Assembly (NCBI GenBank): GCA_027484105.1
Contig: JAIXUG010000006.1
Location: forward strand, 62,001 to 126,000
Length of the DNA stretch: 64,000 nt
Direction of reading: 5' to 3'
From: Comamonadaceae bacterium
Lineage (GTDB): Bacteria; Pseudomonadota; Gammaproteobacteria; Burkholderiales; Burkholderiaceae_C
In this document: positions 55,942 through 64,000 of the stretch, piece after piece
How positions within the stretch are numbered: the first letter of the stretch is position 1
Layout of the letters: every line of letters begins with the position of its first letter
The notes under the pieces: model-generated
Databases searched by the model: none
The model's input: the letters and a program-made list of their open reading frames with translations, nothing else
Told to the model about the DNA's origin: nothing
Made by a program: the position numbers and the translations under genes

Positions 55942-56941
55942 ATCCGAAGTCCCCACAGAGTTTGTTCGGGCTTTGAACGAACTGGGTCTTTCAAATGCTT
56001 CTTCCCTTTGGGGTGCCCCTCTGACGGGTGGTGTGTCGTCAGATATTTGGCGCATTGACACAGAAAAGGGTGCTGTGTGCGCCAAACGTGCATTGTCCAA
56101 ATTACGGGTGAAAGCCGATTGGTATGCGCCTGTAGAGCGCAACCTTTTTGAAGCCAGATGGTTACAAGTCGCCCACCAAGCTGCTGCAGCTTGCGCGCCA
56201 AAGTTATTGGGCCAACACCCTGAACTGGGGGTTTTGGTGATGCAATTCCTGGACCCTGACCTCTACCGCGTCTGGAAGCAAGAATTGCGTGCGGGCCATG
56301 CCGATTCCCAAACTGCCCACGCGATGGGACAAATCCTTTCCAAGATTCACAGCCACGCCGCAAAAAATAGCCACTTGGCCTGCGAATTTCCAACGGACAA
56401 AATATTTTTTGAAATCAGACTGGCACCTTACTTGCTCGCCACAGCCGAGTGTCACCCCCAACTTGCGCACGCGTTGCAAGCGTTGGTCTTGCAAACCCAA
56501 AACAATGCCAAAACACTGGTGCATGGTGATGTCAGCCCCAAAAACATCCTGTTAGGACCACAAGGCCCCGTGTTGCTCGATGCAGAGTGCGCCACCTGGA
56601 GTGACCCCGCATTTGACTTGGCGTTTTGCCTCAACCACTTGTTGCTCAAGTGTCTGTGGACGCCAGCATCATCGTCAGATTTTTTGCATTGCTTTGAAGT
56701 GCTGACCACCAGCTACTTGGCATCGGTAGATTGGGAGCTGCCCAGCGATCTTGAAGCCAGGGCGGCACGCCTGCTGCCAGGCCTTTTTCTGGCCAGAGTG
56801 GATGGCAAGTCTCCTGTCGAATATGTGACGCAAGAACATCAGCGCGAGCAGGTCAGACGCGTGGCCAGTGCCTTCCTCATCAAGCCAGCCAGCCATTTGC
56901 AAGACATTGCCCAAGCGTGGGCCAAGGACATCAAAACATGA
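55934..56941 (+). CDS. APH-fold small-molecule kinase
   Basis: A 335-residue phosphotransferase of the aminoglycoside-phosphotransferase/choline-kinase superfamily. The Brenner motif is HGDVSPKNILL (catalytic Asp and Asn), followed by VLLDAECATWSDPAFDLAF with the metal-binding Asp. The N-terminal lobe has GGVSSDIWRIDTEKGAVCAKRA with the ATP-binding lysine. It overlaps the enolase-like gene by 4 bp (ATGA) and the reductase gene by 8 bp. A metabolic kinase is more likely than a resistance gene; the substrate is unknown. Confidence 0.85.
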   Translation: MSESEVPTEFVRALNELGLSNASSLWGAPLTGGVSSDIWRIDTEKGAVCAKRALSKLRVKADWYAPVERNLFEARWLQVAHQAAAACAPKLLGQHPELGVLVMQFLDPDLYRVWKQELRAGHADSQTAHAMGQILSKIHSHAAKNSHLACEFPTDKIFFEIRLAPYLLATAECHPQLAHALQALVLQTQNNAKTLVHGDVSPKNILLGPQGPVLLDAECATWSDPAFDLAFCLNHLLLKCLWTPASSSDFLHCFEVLTTSYLASVDWELPSDLEARAARLLPGLFLARVDGKSPVEYVTQEHQREQVRRVASAFLIKPASHLQDIAQAWAKDIKT

Positions 56942-58224
56942 CACCGTTTGCCATCCAATCGATCTTTGCAAGACGCGTCTGGGACAGTCGTGGGCGACCC
57001 ACCGTAGAGGCCGAGGTCACTCTCCACGATGGTGCAATGGGCAGAGCCATTGCGCCAGCTGGCGCGTCCAAAGGCACGCGTGAAGCACTGGAGTTAAGGG
57101 ACGGGGGCGATCGGTTCGGTGGGCTGGATGTGATGCAGGCGGTCGGTCATGTCAACGATGAAATCTCGAAGGCTCTTGTGGGAACAAGGGCGGACAACCA
57201 ATCGGCGCTTGATCAGGCACTCATTGACCTGGATGGAACGGTCAACAAGTCACGCTTAGGCGCCAATGCCACCTTGGCCGTTTCAATGGCCGCCGCGCAT
57301 GCCATGGCTGCTGCCTCTGACATGCCCTTGTACCGCTACCTTGGCCATGGAAAAATTGGCCGCCTGCCCATGCCTCAAATTCAAATTTTTGGCGGAGGTG
57401 CGCATGCCGGCAGGCGTGTCGATGTTCAGGACTTCATGGTGGTGTGTCCTGGCGCAACCAGTTTCGCTCAGGCCTTGGAGTGGACGGCAGAGGTTTACCG
57501 CCATGCAGGTTTGCTGATGGCGCACCGCGGCTCAATGCTTGGCGTTGCCGACGAAGGGGGTTGGTGGCCTGACTTTGCAAGCAACGAGCAAGCTCTGGAA
57601 ATGCTTGTGCTTGCCATCGAACGCGCAGGTTTTATTCCGGGTGATCAAGTGGCCATCGCTTTGGACATTGCAGCATCCGAATTTGGGCAACAGGGCCAAT
57701 ACCGCCTTGGACTTGAATCTCGGGCACTGGACTCCGACGGCATGATTGAAATGCTCCTGGGATGGGTTGAGAAGTACCCCATCGTCTCCATCGAAGACCC
57801 ATTGGCCGAAGACGATCCTGTCGGGTTTGCTCGCTTTACCCAAGCCATTGGCCATCGCCTGCAAATTGTGGGCGATGATTTTTTGGTCTCCAATTCAAAG
57901 CTCATTCGCGAAGCCGCCCAGATGGGCGCTGCCAACACGGTGCTCCTCAAACCCAACCAACAGGGCACACTGAGCGAAACTTTGCAAGCTTGGCAGGTGG
58001 CCAAAGAGATGGGCTACTCAGCCATCGTGTCTGCCCGCTCTGGTGAAACCGAAGACACCACCATCGTCGACCTGGCCATTGCTTGGGATGTGGGACAACT
58101 CAAAGTCGGATCGTTCGCCAGAAGTGAACGCATGGTCAAGTGGAATCATGCACTGCGCATCGAAGAACAACTGGGGGCACAAGCCAGTTTTGCTGGCGGC
58201 AGCGTGTTCAGAAAAGCGCCCTGA
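56938..58224 (+). CDS. Enolase-family paralogue with altered active site
   Basis: A 428-residue protein aligned over its whole length to enolase. Kept residues are the Mg ligands Asp243, Glu286 and Asp313 (ALDIAASEF, SIEDP, VGDD), the acid Glu206 (DEGG), and the lysines Lys338 (LLKPNQ) and Lys389 (GQLKVGS). Changed are the residue matching E. coli Glu167, now Asp165 (QDFM), and the substrate-loop His369, now Ala366 (SARSGETED); the GGEHA loop reads GGAHA. A normal enolase would not need these changes, so another 2-phospho acid is a likely substrate. It is coupled by overlap to the kinase. Confidence 0.85.
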   Translation: MTPFAIQSIFARRVWDSRGRPTVEAEVTLHDGAMGRAIAPAGASKGTREALELRDGGDRFGGLDVMQAVGHVNDEISKALVGTRADNQSALDQALIDLDGTVNKSRLGANATLAVSMAAAHAMAAASDMPLYRYLGHGKIGRLPMPQIQIFGGGAHAGRRVDVQDFMVVCPGATSFAQALEWTAEVYRHAGLLMAHRGSMLGVADEGGWWPDFASNEQALEMLVLAIERAGFIPGDQVAIALDIAASEFGQQGQYRLGLESRALDSDGMIEMLLGWVEKYPIVSIEDPLAEDDPVGFARFTQAIGHRLQIVGDDFLVSNSKLIREAAQMGAANTVLLKPNQQGTLSETLQAWQVAKEMGYSAIVSARSGETEDTTIVDLAIAWDVGQLKVGSFARSERMVKWNHALRIEEQLGAQASFAGGSVFRKAP

Positions 58225-58302
58225 CGCGCATCTTCCGAGCAACAGTTGGCATTGCCCTGAATCCCTGGGGCCGTGGTGGGTCGCCAAAACGTTTTGACAT
58301 GC

Positions 58303-59412
58303 TCAGAACAAAGCGCGCGGGATTTCACGTGTCGAGTCTATGCATCCCCCATTGGCGTAAACACCTGCAGGATCGCGATACGCCATCATTTTTGACATGA
58401 CGAGATTCAATTGATCAGGAGACTGTCGTGTGAGTGCGACCTGTTGCTCAACGATGCTTTCATCCATTGACAATTTGCCGCTGGAATTCACGCAGGCACC
58501 ATCACGCCAGTGGTAGATTTCGAGGCATTTGGAAGCCAAGTCAAAGGGCTGGTCGCGTCGCCAGAAATTGCTGAACAAACCCCCACCCAAGTAAAACACC
58601 CAAGAGCCTTCAAAACCTTTGACATCCGAGGACCGATCGTCAGGGTTCTTGAACCACAAACGATCACCCGGGACGTAATAGCGCATGGGAATTGGGTTTT
58701 CAGGCGTCCCGTATTCATAGACATAGGTGGTGTGGAATGGATCCGACCTGGGGACTGCCAGACGACACTGTGCTTCCAGCTCGTTCAAATAAGTCGGATT
58801 CACGAGCTTGGCTTCCTGTGCCAGACCGAGCAGCACCAAATATTCAGCTGCCCGGTAGCAAGAAAACTCATACTGACGACCTGTGACTTCGGGCTGGGTG
58901 GCCGCGATGATGGCATCTTCCAGACTGACACCTTGCCGGATGACAAACCCCTTTTCGGAGTCTCCTTGCCAGTATTCTGAAGGGCGCTCGGCCGCTTCGG
59001 TGTTGAATGCCAAGGAGGTTTTGGCTGCTGCCCTGGCGATGTTGACGCGTACACGAATGTGTGATTCGAGTTGCGCCACACTTTTAAATGACATGGGCAC
59101 AGGCGCAGCCAACATGGTCAGAACCACTTCACGCGCCAGAGTCTGCTCACCTGACAGGCCCAAGTCATGTGCAAGCGTTCTCACCTGCAGTGTGTCAAAG
59201 CCCGGGCACCAACGGTCGAAATACCGATCCTGCAGGCGGGCCTCCAAACCGAGATCGGCCTTGTGGGCAGAGGGCGAGATCAGGGCAAGGTCTTGCAGGT
59301 CAAGGCGCTGGAAAAAACGATGACATTCGTCAGCCGTGGAAGCAGGAGAGAAATCATGGCCGCCTTCAATCAGGATGCCTGCGGGTGTCGACGCGTTGAC
59401 CTTTTCGGGCAT
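58303..59412 (-). CDS. Divergent homologue of Bacillus protein-glutamine gamma-glutamyltransferase (Tgl)
   Basis: A 369-residue protein. The middle resembles Bacillus spore transglutaminase Tgl: SFKSVAQLESHIRVRVNIARAAAKT, a YW then a segment ending in QYEFSCYRAAEYLVLL with a cysteine (Cys185) where Tgl has its catalytic cysteine, and YYVPGDRLWFKNPD. The glutamates that support catalysis in Tgl are not obviously conserved (Ser before the Cys; Ser in the later GEN position). About 80 extra N-terminal and 50 extra C-terminal residues are present. I chose the ATG at 59412, with AAGGGAG 5 nt upstream. The cross-linking function is unproven. Confidence 0.7.
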   Translation of the reverse strand: MPEKVNASTPAGILIEGGHDFSPASTADECHRFFQRLDLQDLALISPSAHKADLGLEARLQDRYFDRWCPGFDTLQVRTLAHDLGLSGEQTLAREVVLTMLAAPVPMSFKSVAQLESHIRVRVNIARAAAKTSLAFNTEAAERPSEYWQGDSEKGFVIRQGVSLEDAIIAATQPEVTGRQYEFSCYRAAEYLVLLGLAQEAKLVNPTYLNELEAQCRLAVPRSDPFHTTYVYEYGTPENPIPMRYYVPGDRLWFKNPDDRSSDVKGFEGSWVFYLGGGLFSNFWRRDQPFDLASKCLEIYHWRDGACVNSSGKLSMDESIVEQQVALTRQSPDQLNLVMSKMMAYRDPAGVYANGGCIDSTREIPRALF

Positions 59413-59433
59413 GGAACTCCCTTGTTGTCCCAA

Positions 59434-59883
59434 TCAAAGCGAAGCGCTGTGTCCCTTGATGTAAGTCTCTAAAAAACCAATCTGCTGACCCATTTGGCGA
59501 ATGTTGTCCTTGACGACATCACCAATGGAAATCACACCAACGACCCGTCCAGCTTCCACCACCGGAAGATGACGGAAATTGCGCGACGCCATCAAGCCTG
59601 TGCAGGCTTCGATGGGGTCTTCTGGCTTGACGGAGATCGGGTTGGCGGTCATGACGTCTTGGACCAGCACTTGTTTGGCATCCAGGCCGGGTAACAGTAC
59701 CTTGATGGCGCAGTCGCCTTGGGTGATGATGCCCATCAGTTTTTCGTCCTTGATCACCAGGATCGCACGCACCCGGTTGTCGCGCATCAGCTGTAAAGCG
59801 ACGACCACTTTTTCATCGGGCCTGACGCTGATCACGGCAGCGGATGTTCCTTTTTGCGCAAGGCATGCTTTGACGCTGGTCAT
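59434..59883 (-). CDS. Two-CBS-domain protein
   Basis: A 149-residue protein made of two CBS domains: residues about 8-65 (VVALQLMRDNRVRAILVIKDEKLMGIITQGD) and 75-135 (ACTGLMASRNFRHLPVVEAGRVVGVISIGDV). Stand-alone pairs of this kind bind adenine nucleotides as sensors. It ends 21 bp before the Tgl-like gene on the same strand and may be co-transcribed with it. Confidence 0.9.
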   Translation of the reverse strand: MTSVKACLAQKGTSAAVISVRPDEKVVVALQLMRDNRVRAILVIKDEKLMGIITQGDCAIKVLLPGLDAKQVLVQDVMTANPISVKPEDPIEACTGLMASRNFRHLPVVEAGRVVGVISIGDVVKDNIRQMGQQIGFLETYIKGHSASL

Positions 59884-59974
59884 GTGAATTCCTATGGATG
59901 GGTTAAGGTTGATGAAATTTTCTCATAGACATCGAAATCGTGCCTGCGCTGCATTTCTGTGCCAGCGCCTTGGG

Positions 59975-60334
59975 TCAATCGCGGTCTTGTATTTTGCTGA
60001 TCACCCAACAGGCAATGGCAATCATCAAAATGGCCCCACTTTCATACAAAAGAATGGAAGGGTCACCGTCTTTGCCCTGAAGGATGATCAGGCGGCTCAA
60101 TGCCGTCATTGCAATGACCAAAGGTATGGTGATTGGAATTCGGTGGCTGCTGTAAAAGGCGCCCAACATGCCCAATACTTCCGCATAGATAAACATCAGC
60201 AACAGGTCTTTCAGCGCTACGCTGCGCTGCTCGATCAGCAGCATGACTTCTTGCAACATTGCACCCACAGTGAACAGTGCGATGGTGACCAGAAAAACTT
60301 TTTCAGTCACATCAATGATTTTTTTGATGGGCAT
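59975..60334 (-). CDS. PsiE-family membrane protein
   Basis: A 119-residue protein with about four transmembrane helices, matching the phosphate-starvation-inducible PsiE family (KVFLVTIALFTVGAML, LLMFIYAEVLGMLGAFYSSHRIPITIPLVIAMTALSRLII). The function of the family is not established. It is monocistronic as far as can be seen. Confidence 0.82.
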   Translation of the reverse strand: MPIKKIIDVTEKVFLVTIALFTVGAMLQEVMLLIEQRSVALKDLLLMFIYAEVLGMLGAFYSSHRIPITIPLVIAMTALSRLIILQGKDGDPSILLYESGAILMIAIACWVISKIQDRD

Positions 60335-60502
60335 AAACTTTCCAGTTCCGGGGGTTGATCAAGTCATTATGAAATGGATCCCGTCATGGATGCGGCCCAT
60401 TTCTGAATAATCTTGGGTTTGCTGAGTCCAACTGGATCGCCATTGGTTCGTCTGAGCCAAAACGCCAGACGGCTTGGACATGGCGGCAGTGCATCTGCAA
60501 GA

Positions 60503-61723
60503 TCAGGTCTTGTCGACGCCCGCTTGTGTCTGAGCTGGACGCGGTGATCTCGCCTTCGCCGGTAAGCTCAGCGCCAACAATGCACCGAGCAGGTTCACGC
60601 CAGCGGCAATGCGCATGGCTTGGTCATAGCCCTGGGTCTGGTCGTACAGCCAGCCCGCCAGCACCGGCAAACTGATGGCCGCGATGCACCAGGCAATGTA
60701 CAACTGACTCGCCACCCGGCCAAAGGCATTGGGATGCCAGTAGCGCGCAATGGCACCCGCCGTCAGACCCGAAATGAAGCCATAACCGCAGCCGATCAGC
60801 GTCATGGACAGGACCGCCATGCCTGGCCCCGGCCAGGTCAGCAGCAGGCACGAACCACTGAGGGCGATCAGGTGGGCCATGCAGGCCACGCGCGGTACCG
60901 CGAAACGATCGATGAGCCAGCCCCCACCGATGCGTGCAGCAGCAATCGCACCGGTGATGAATGTGGTGCCGCCCAGCGCAAACAGGCTTTTGGCGCCATA
61001 GGCCTGCAAAATGCCTGCGGCCTGGCTCATCACCATCAGACCCGCCGAGGCGGCCAGAAAGAAAACGGTGAACAGCCGGGCAAACAAGCCCCAGTGGCGG
61101 GCCTCGCTGTCGGCTGCACTCGCACCAGGGTCTTGCATCCGAACCTGGGCACGACGCCAAAGCATGGCAGCGATGGCGCAGCAGCTCAGCACTGTCAGCG
61201 CAAGACCCGCCAGGGTGGCGCGCAGGCCGAAGGCCTCGATGGCCCAGCCAAAAACCGGTGCACCCAACATGGCACCCATGGGATACAGGCTCACCACGTA
61301 GCCGTTGGCCAGCCCGCTCATCGGGCTGATGGTCTGGTTCAGACCCTGCTGCATCATGATGAAAGCCACCCCGCCGCCCAGCCCGAACAGAACGCCGTAG
61401 CCCAGCAGCAAATGCGCAATACCTTGTGCAGTGGCGCAGATCAAGAGGCCAGAGGCGCTCAATGCGCCGCACACCAGCAGCAGGGGCACAGGTGCAAAAC
61501 GACGGTAAAGGGCGGGACCGATGAGCATGCCGATCGTGAGGAAGATCGACGCCATGGAAAACACGATGGCCATCTCGGCCCGACCAATTCCGAGCAGGGC
61601 CTCCATGGGCTTGAGGAAGACCGAAAACGCATAGACGGTGCCGAAGGGCAGATTCACCACGGTGGCCGCCGCCAGCACGAGTGCCCCTCGGCTCATGCCG
61701 CGTGAGGTGGGCAAATCGCTCAC
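60503..61723 (-). CDS. MFS transporter, oxalate/formate antiporter-like
   Basis: A 406-residue protein with about 12 membrane helices. The N-terminus PFGTVYAFSVFLKPMEALLG and the loop GPALYRRFAPVPLL recall the OFA group of monocarboxylate carriers; ANGYVVSLYPMGAMLGAP and ARIGGGWLIDRF are further MFS features. The substrate is probably an organic anion. It lies downstream of the Crp/Fnr gene on the same strand. Confidence 0.87.
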   Translation of the reverse strand: MSDLPTSRGMSRGALVLAAATVVNLPFGTVYAFSVFLKPMEALLGIGRAEMAIVFSMASIFLTIGMLIGPALYRRFAPVPLLLVCGALSASGLLICATAQGIAHLLLGYGVLFGLGGGVAFIMMQQGLNQTISPMSGLANGYVVSLYPMGAMLGAPVFGWAIEAFGLRATLAGLALTVLSCCAIAAMLWRRAQVRMQDPGASAADSEARHWGLFARLFTVFFLAASAGLMVMSQAAGILQAYGAKSLFALGGTTFITGAIAAARIGGGWLIDRFAVPRVACMAHLIALSGSCLLLTWPGPGMAVLSMTLIGCGYGFISGLTAGAIARYWHPNAFGRVASQLYIAWCIAAISLPVLAGWLYDQTQGYDQAMRIAAGVNLLGALLALSLPAKARSPRPAQTQAGVDKT

Positions 61724-61809
61724 CGCTGGCCCCCAAGACGGCCGAGATCACGCCTAGAAAGACCCATCCGATGGGACAAGACAGGATGGGGCATGCGTCG
61801 CGTTTCCAT

Positions 61810-61820
61810 GGTGAATTCAG
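61810..61820. promoter_or_regulatory. GAATTCAGAG-containing motif upstream of the MFS gene
   Basis: GTGAATTCAGAG shares an 11-bp core (GAATTCAGAGT) with the right part of the 20-bp palindrome at 51628, but the left arm is not complementary. It lies about 90 bp before the MFS start. It may be a half-site or chance. Confidence 0.2.
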
Positions 61821-61894
61821 AGTGTCAGTTTATCGGACTGAATCAGGCGGGCAAATTTGGCCTGCCTTTTCGCATCGGTCAAGTCGGGCGATTT

Positions 61895-62608
61895 TTAGTC
61901 GGCCCTTTCGATCAATCCCCGCAAATTCAACACCTCAATCCAGCCGCGACCCAGTTTCAAAACACCGTCGCCCTCCAGCCCTTTGAGGGCAATGGAGGCT
62001 TTCGGACGGCTGATGCCGCAGCTGGCCGCAATCTGTTCATGCGTGGCGACGACGACGGTGCGCCCGTCGGAACGGTTGGGCAAATCAGCCGCCATGCGCG
62101 CCAAACCGGCACACAGCCGGTGCTGCACGCCTCTTGACGCCCAACTGCGCTCACGTGCTTGCACCTCCCGCAGGCGCTGCCCGAGAAACCGCACCAGCAT
62201 CAGCAACAAGCCTTGGTCATGGAGCAGGCAAGACTCAATGTCTTGCAGGGGAAGCCATTGAATGGTGCTGGGCTCTGCCACCACCAAGTCACTGCCGCTG
62301 GGCAGCTGGTTGAACAAATAAGACAAAAAAGCCATCTCACCCGCGCGAAACGAGATCGGAACAATTTGCCCGCCTTGGACGCCCGGCACGTGCACCACGG
62401 CATCGAGCCGCCCGCTCATGACGTAGGGCAGTTGCGTCACGCGATCTCCCGCTTTGCACAAGCTCACGCCCGCATCCAATCGGTGCAAGGGTCTGCTCTT
62501 GAAGGCCAGCGGTTGCGCCAAGGCGTTCGCAAACTTGCGGCCCAATCGGCGGCTTTGCAAAAGTTCTGCAGCGAAGCGATCGTTGGCGTTGGGCAGAGTA
62601 GGGGTCAT
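61895..62608 (-). CDS. Crp/Fnr family transcriptional regulator
   Basis: A 237-residue regulator. The N-terminal cyclic-nucleotide-binding-like barrel contains LDAGVSLCKAGDRVTQLPYVMSGRLDAVV and GEMAFLSYLF; the C-terminal helix-turn-helix is THEQIAASCGISRPKASIALKGLEGDGVL. No Fnr-type cysteine cluster is seen. I chose the ATG at 62608; the frame is open to 62662. It is divergent from a Bug gene and upstream of the MFS gene, so it may control both. Confidence 0.88.
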   Translation of the reverse strand: MTPTLPNANDRFAAELLQSRRLGRKFANALAQPLAFKSRPLHRLDAGVSLCKAGDRVTQLPYVMSGRLDAVVHVPGVQGGQIVPISFRAGEMAFLSYLFNQLPSGSDLVVAEPSTIQWLPLQDIESCLLHDQGLLLMLVRFLGQRLREVQARERSWASRGVQHRLCAGLARMAADLPNRSDGRTVVVATHEQIAASCGISRPKASIALKGLEGDGVLKLGRGWIEVLNLRGLIERAD

Positions 62609-62736
62609 CCCTTGATTGTTACCGAAGATACTGAAACAAGCACAGGCCCGGCACATGATCATTCCGTTTGTTCATGGGCTTCACAGCGAACATGCCCTCA
62701 TCCAATGCTGATTTCAGCTTCCTTGAAAGGATCAAC

Positions 62737-63705
62737 ATGTTGAATCGTCGTCACTGCTTGAGCTACATCGGAACCAGTGCTGTCGCGGGTCTCGCCCCGA
62801 GTCTGGCCTTCGCGCAAGGCAAACCATTGAAGATCCTGGTGGGCTACCCTGCCGGGGGCGCTGTGGATGTGGTGGCTCGCCAAGTCGGTGAAGAGCTTCG
62901 CGCTGCAGGCTACAACGCGATTGTTGAAAACCGCACGGGTGCCGCAGGTCAATTGGCCACCGAGGCAATGCTGGCCGCACCCGCCGACGGCAGCACGATT
63001 GTGATGATGCCAGGGGGCAACGCGACGATATTCCCGCATGTCTATCCCAAGCTGCGTTATGCGATGGGTGATCTCGCACCGCTGGCCAGTGTGTGTTCTT
63101 TCCAGTTTGCTTTGGGGGTCGGGCCAGGTACGCCTGCCAAGACACTCAAGGAGTTTGTGGATTGGGCCAAGGCCAACCCTGGCAAAGCCAGCTACGGCAC
63201 GCCGGGCGCTGGCACGGCCATGCACTTCATGGGGGTGATGTTTGCACGCAGGGCGGGCATCGATTTTCAGCATGTGCCCTATCGGGGTGGCGCAGCGGCG
63301 ATGACGGATGTGTTGGGCGGGACGATTCCCTCACTGGCCACCACGCTGCCCAACCTGGTGACGCATCACAAGTCCGGCAAACTTCGCATTCTGGCGTTCA
63401 GCGGCGACAAGGCCTTGCCGAGCCTGCCGGGCGTGCCCACTTTCAAAGACCAAGGCTATCCAGACTTGCAACTGACCGAGGTGTTTGCGTTCTTTGCATC
63501 GAGCAAAACACCCACAGCGGTCCAACGCGAACTGGAGGCAGCGATCACAGTTGCAGCGCGCAGCCCGCGCTTGGTCGCCGCCATTGAAAAGCTGGAGTTT
63601 GATTCTGACATCAGGTCTTCGGCTGATTTGGCACGCCATCTCAAACAAGATTTTGAACGCTGGGGACCGGTCATCAAAGCCACGGGATACACCGCTGACA
63701 ACTGA
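62737..63705 (+). CDS. Bug/TctC-family periplasmic solute-binding protein
   Basis: A 322-residue receptor. The signal peptide MLNRRHCLSYIGTSAVAGLAPSLAFAQ has paired arginines and may use Tat. The family segments are LKILVGYPAGGAVDVVAR, IVENRTGAAGQLATEAML, VPYRGGAAAMTDVLGGT and LPGVPTFKDQGYPDLQ. The ATG at 62737 follows AAAGG. It sits 33 bp before a sulfatase gene on the same strand, so it may bind a sulfated compound or its product. Confidence 0.9.
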   Translation: MLNRRHCLSYIGTSAVAGLAPSLAFAQGKPLKILVGYPAGGAVDVVARQVGEELRAAGYNAIVENRTGAAGQLATEAMLAAPADGSTIVMMPGGNATIFPHVYPKLRYAMGDLAPLASVCSFQFALGVGPGTPAKTLKEFVDWAKANPGKASYGTPGAGTAMHFMGVMFARRAGIDFQHVPYRGGAAAMTDVLGGTIPSLATTLPNLVTHHKSGKLRILAFSGDKALPSLPGVPTFKDQGYPDLQLTEVFAFFASSKTPTAVQRELEAAITVAARSPRLVAAIEKLEFDSDIRSSADLARHLKQDFERWGPVIKATGYTADN

Positions 63706-63738
63706 TGCACTTCACTCCGCGAACTTCGGTAACCCGCT

Positions 63739-64000
63739 TTGAAACGACCTAATATATTGCTGATCATGAGCGATCAGCACCGCGCTGATTGCTATGGATT
63801 CGAAGGGCGCAGGGTGCGCACACCGCATCTTGATTTGCTGGCACGGCAAGGCACGCGCTTCACAAATTGCATCACGCCCAATGTGGTGTGTATGCCCTCA
63901 AGAAGTGCCATCTTGACCGGCATGCTGCCGCTGACCAGCGGGGTGCACGACAACGGCATCGACCTGGACGAGTCCATCGCCGCGCAAGGCTTTGCAGGGT
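63739..64000 (+). CDS. Type I sulfatase, N-terminal part (cut by right edge)
   Basis: The frame from 63739 gives KRPNILLIMSDQHRADCYG, the metal-binding start of type I sulfatases, and NVVCMPSRSAILTG, the C-x-P-S-R signature whose cysteine (Cys51) becomes formylglycine. I chose the TTG at 63739 because the next ATG (63766) would remove the conserved RPNILLI strand. The gene runs out of the window. Confidence 0.85.
   Translation, partial: MKRPNILLIMSDQHRADCYGFEGRRVRTPHLDLLARQGTRFTNCITPNVVCMPSRSAILTGMLPLTSGVHDNGIDLDESIAAQGFAG

Noticed and set aside
55934-56941. Aminoglycoside resistance kinase
   Set aside because: Only the general APH fold is seen; overlap with reductase and enolase-like genes points to metabolism.
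60620-61705. 361-codon plus-strand open frame opposite the MFS gene
   Set aside because: Very rich in His, Gln and Arg, a mirror of membrane-protein codons; no motif.
1-64000. CRISPR arrays, rRNA genes, prophage structural genes
   Set aside because: No regularly spaced repeats, no rRNA sequence and no phage structural or lysis genes were seen.

Overview
The window looks like the chromosome of a betaproteobacterium of the order Burkholderiales, most likely a Comamonadaceae member (inference). The reasons are a phaC-phaA-phaB operon next to pgeF, an aat-bpt pair, an iscRSUA-hscBA-fdx operon followed by dnaQ, an orphan rsxB, and several orphan Bug/TctC solute-binding proteins. Most genes are GC-rich. 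The stretch from about 32 to 49.6 kb is visibly richer in A+T.

Core part, 1-32 kb. From the left come the end of leuA, a PBP7-like peptidase, an IclR regulator, the N-degron aminoacyl transferases Aat and Bpt, pgeF, and the polyhydroxybutyrate operon phaC-phaA-phaB. These are followed by dusA, a PaiB-like flavoprotein and a GntR regulator. That regulator is divergent from a complete propionyl-CoA to succinyl-CoA module: mutase, MeaB chaperone, PccB, PccA and an epimerase-like protein. Next are an orphan RsxB, an intracellular PHA depolymerase with a histone-H1-like tail, an aromatic aminotransferase, uvrB, the Fe-S assembly operon with an IscR site in front, and dnaQ. Together these genes cover carbon storage, its mobilisation and odd-chain acyl oxidation.

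Island, 31.9-49.6 kb. An intact tRNA-Val(CAC) gene with its terminator lies at 31897-32023. A perfect 97-bp copy of its 3' part, from the anticodon loop through the terminator, recurs at 49528-49624. The 17.6 kb enclosed has the form of a tRNA-targeted genomic island. It carries three Bug proteins, a flavin reductase, two alpha/beta hydrolases without the usual nucleophile, a metallo-beta-lactamase-fold hydrolase, a two-subunit fumarase/tartrate-dehydratase-type enzyme, a PanE-like reductase, a LysR regulator, an enoyl-CoA hydratase, an acyl-CoA dehydrogenase, a PDC-lactonase-like amidohydrolase, a carboxymuconolactone-decarboxylase-like protein, a glutathione transferase and a class III CoA transferase. 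This looks like an organic-acid or ring-cleavage catabolic set. I see no integrase. Two decayed IS3-family transposase ends in opposite orientation bracket most of the cluster.

Right part, 49.8-64 kb. A second accessory cluster has a ThDP enzyme divergent from an acyl-CoA ligase, with a perfect 20-bp palindrome between them. After these come a GntR regulator, an epoxide-hydrolase-like protein, a second PanE-like reductase, an APH-fold kinase and an enolase paralogue with altered catalytic residues; the reductase, kinase and enolase genes overlap. Convergent to them are a divergent homologue of Bacillus spore transglutaminase and a CBS-domain protein. The window ends with a PsiE-family protein, an MFS transporter, a Crp/Fnr regulator, a fourth Bug protein and the start of a sulfatase gene. 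The best candidates for undescribed biology are the kinase/enolase pair, the transglutaminase homologue and the island itself.
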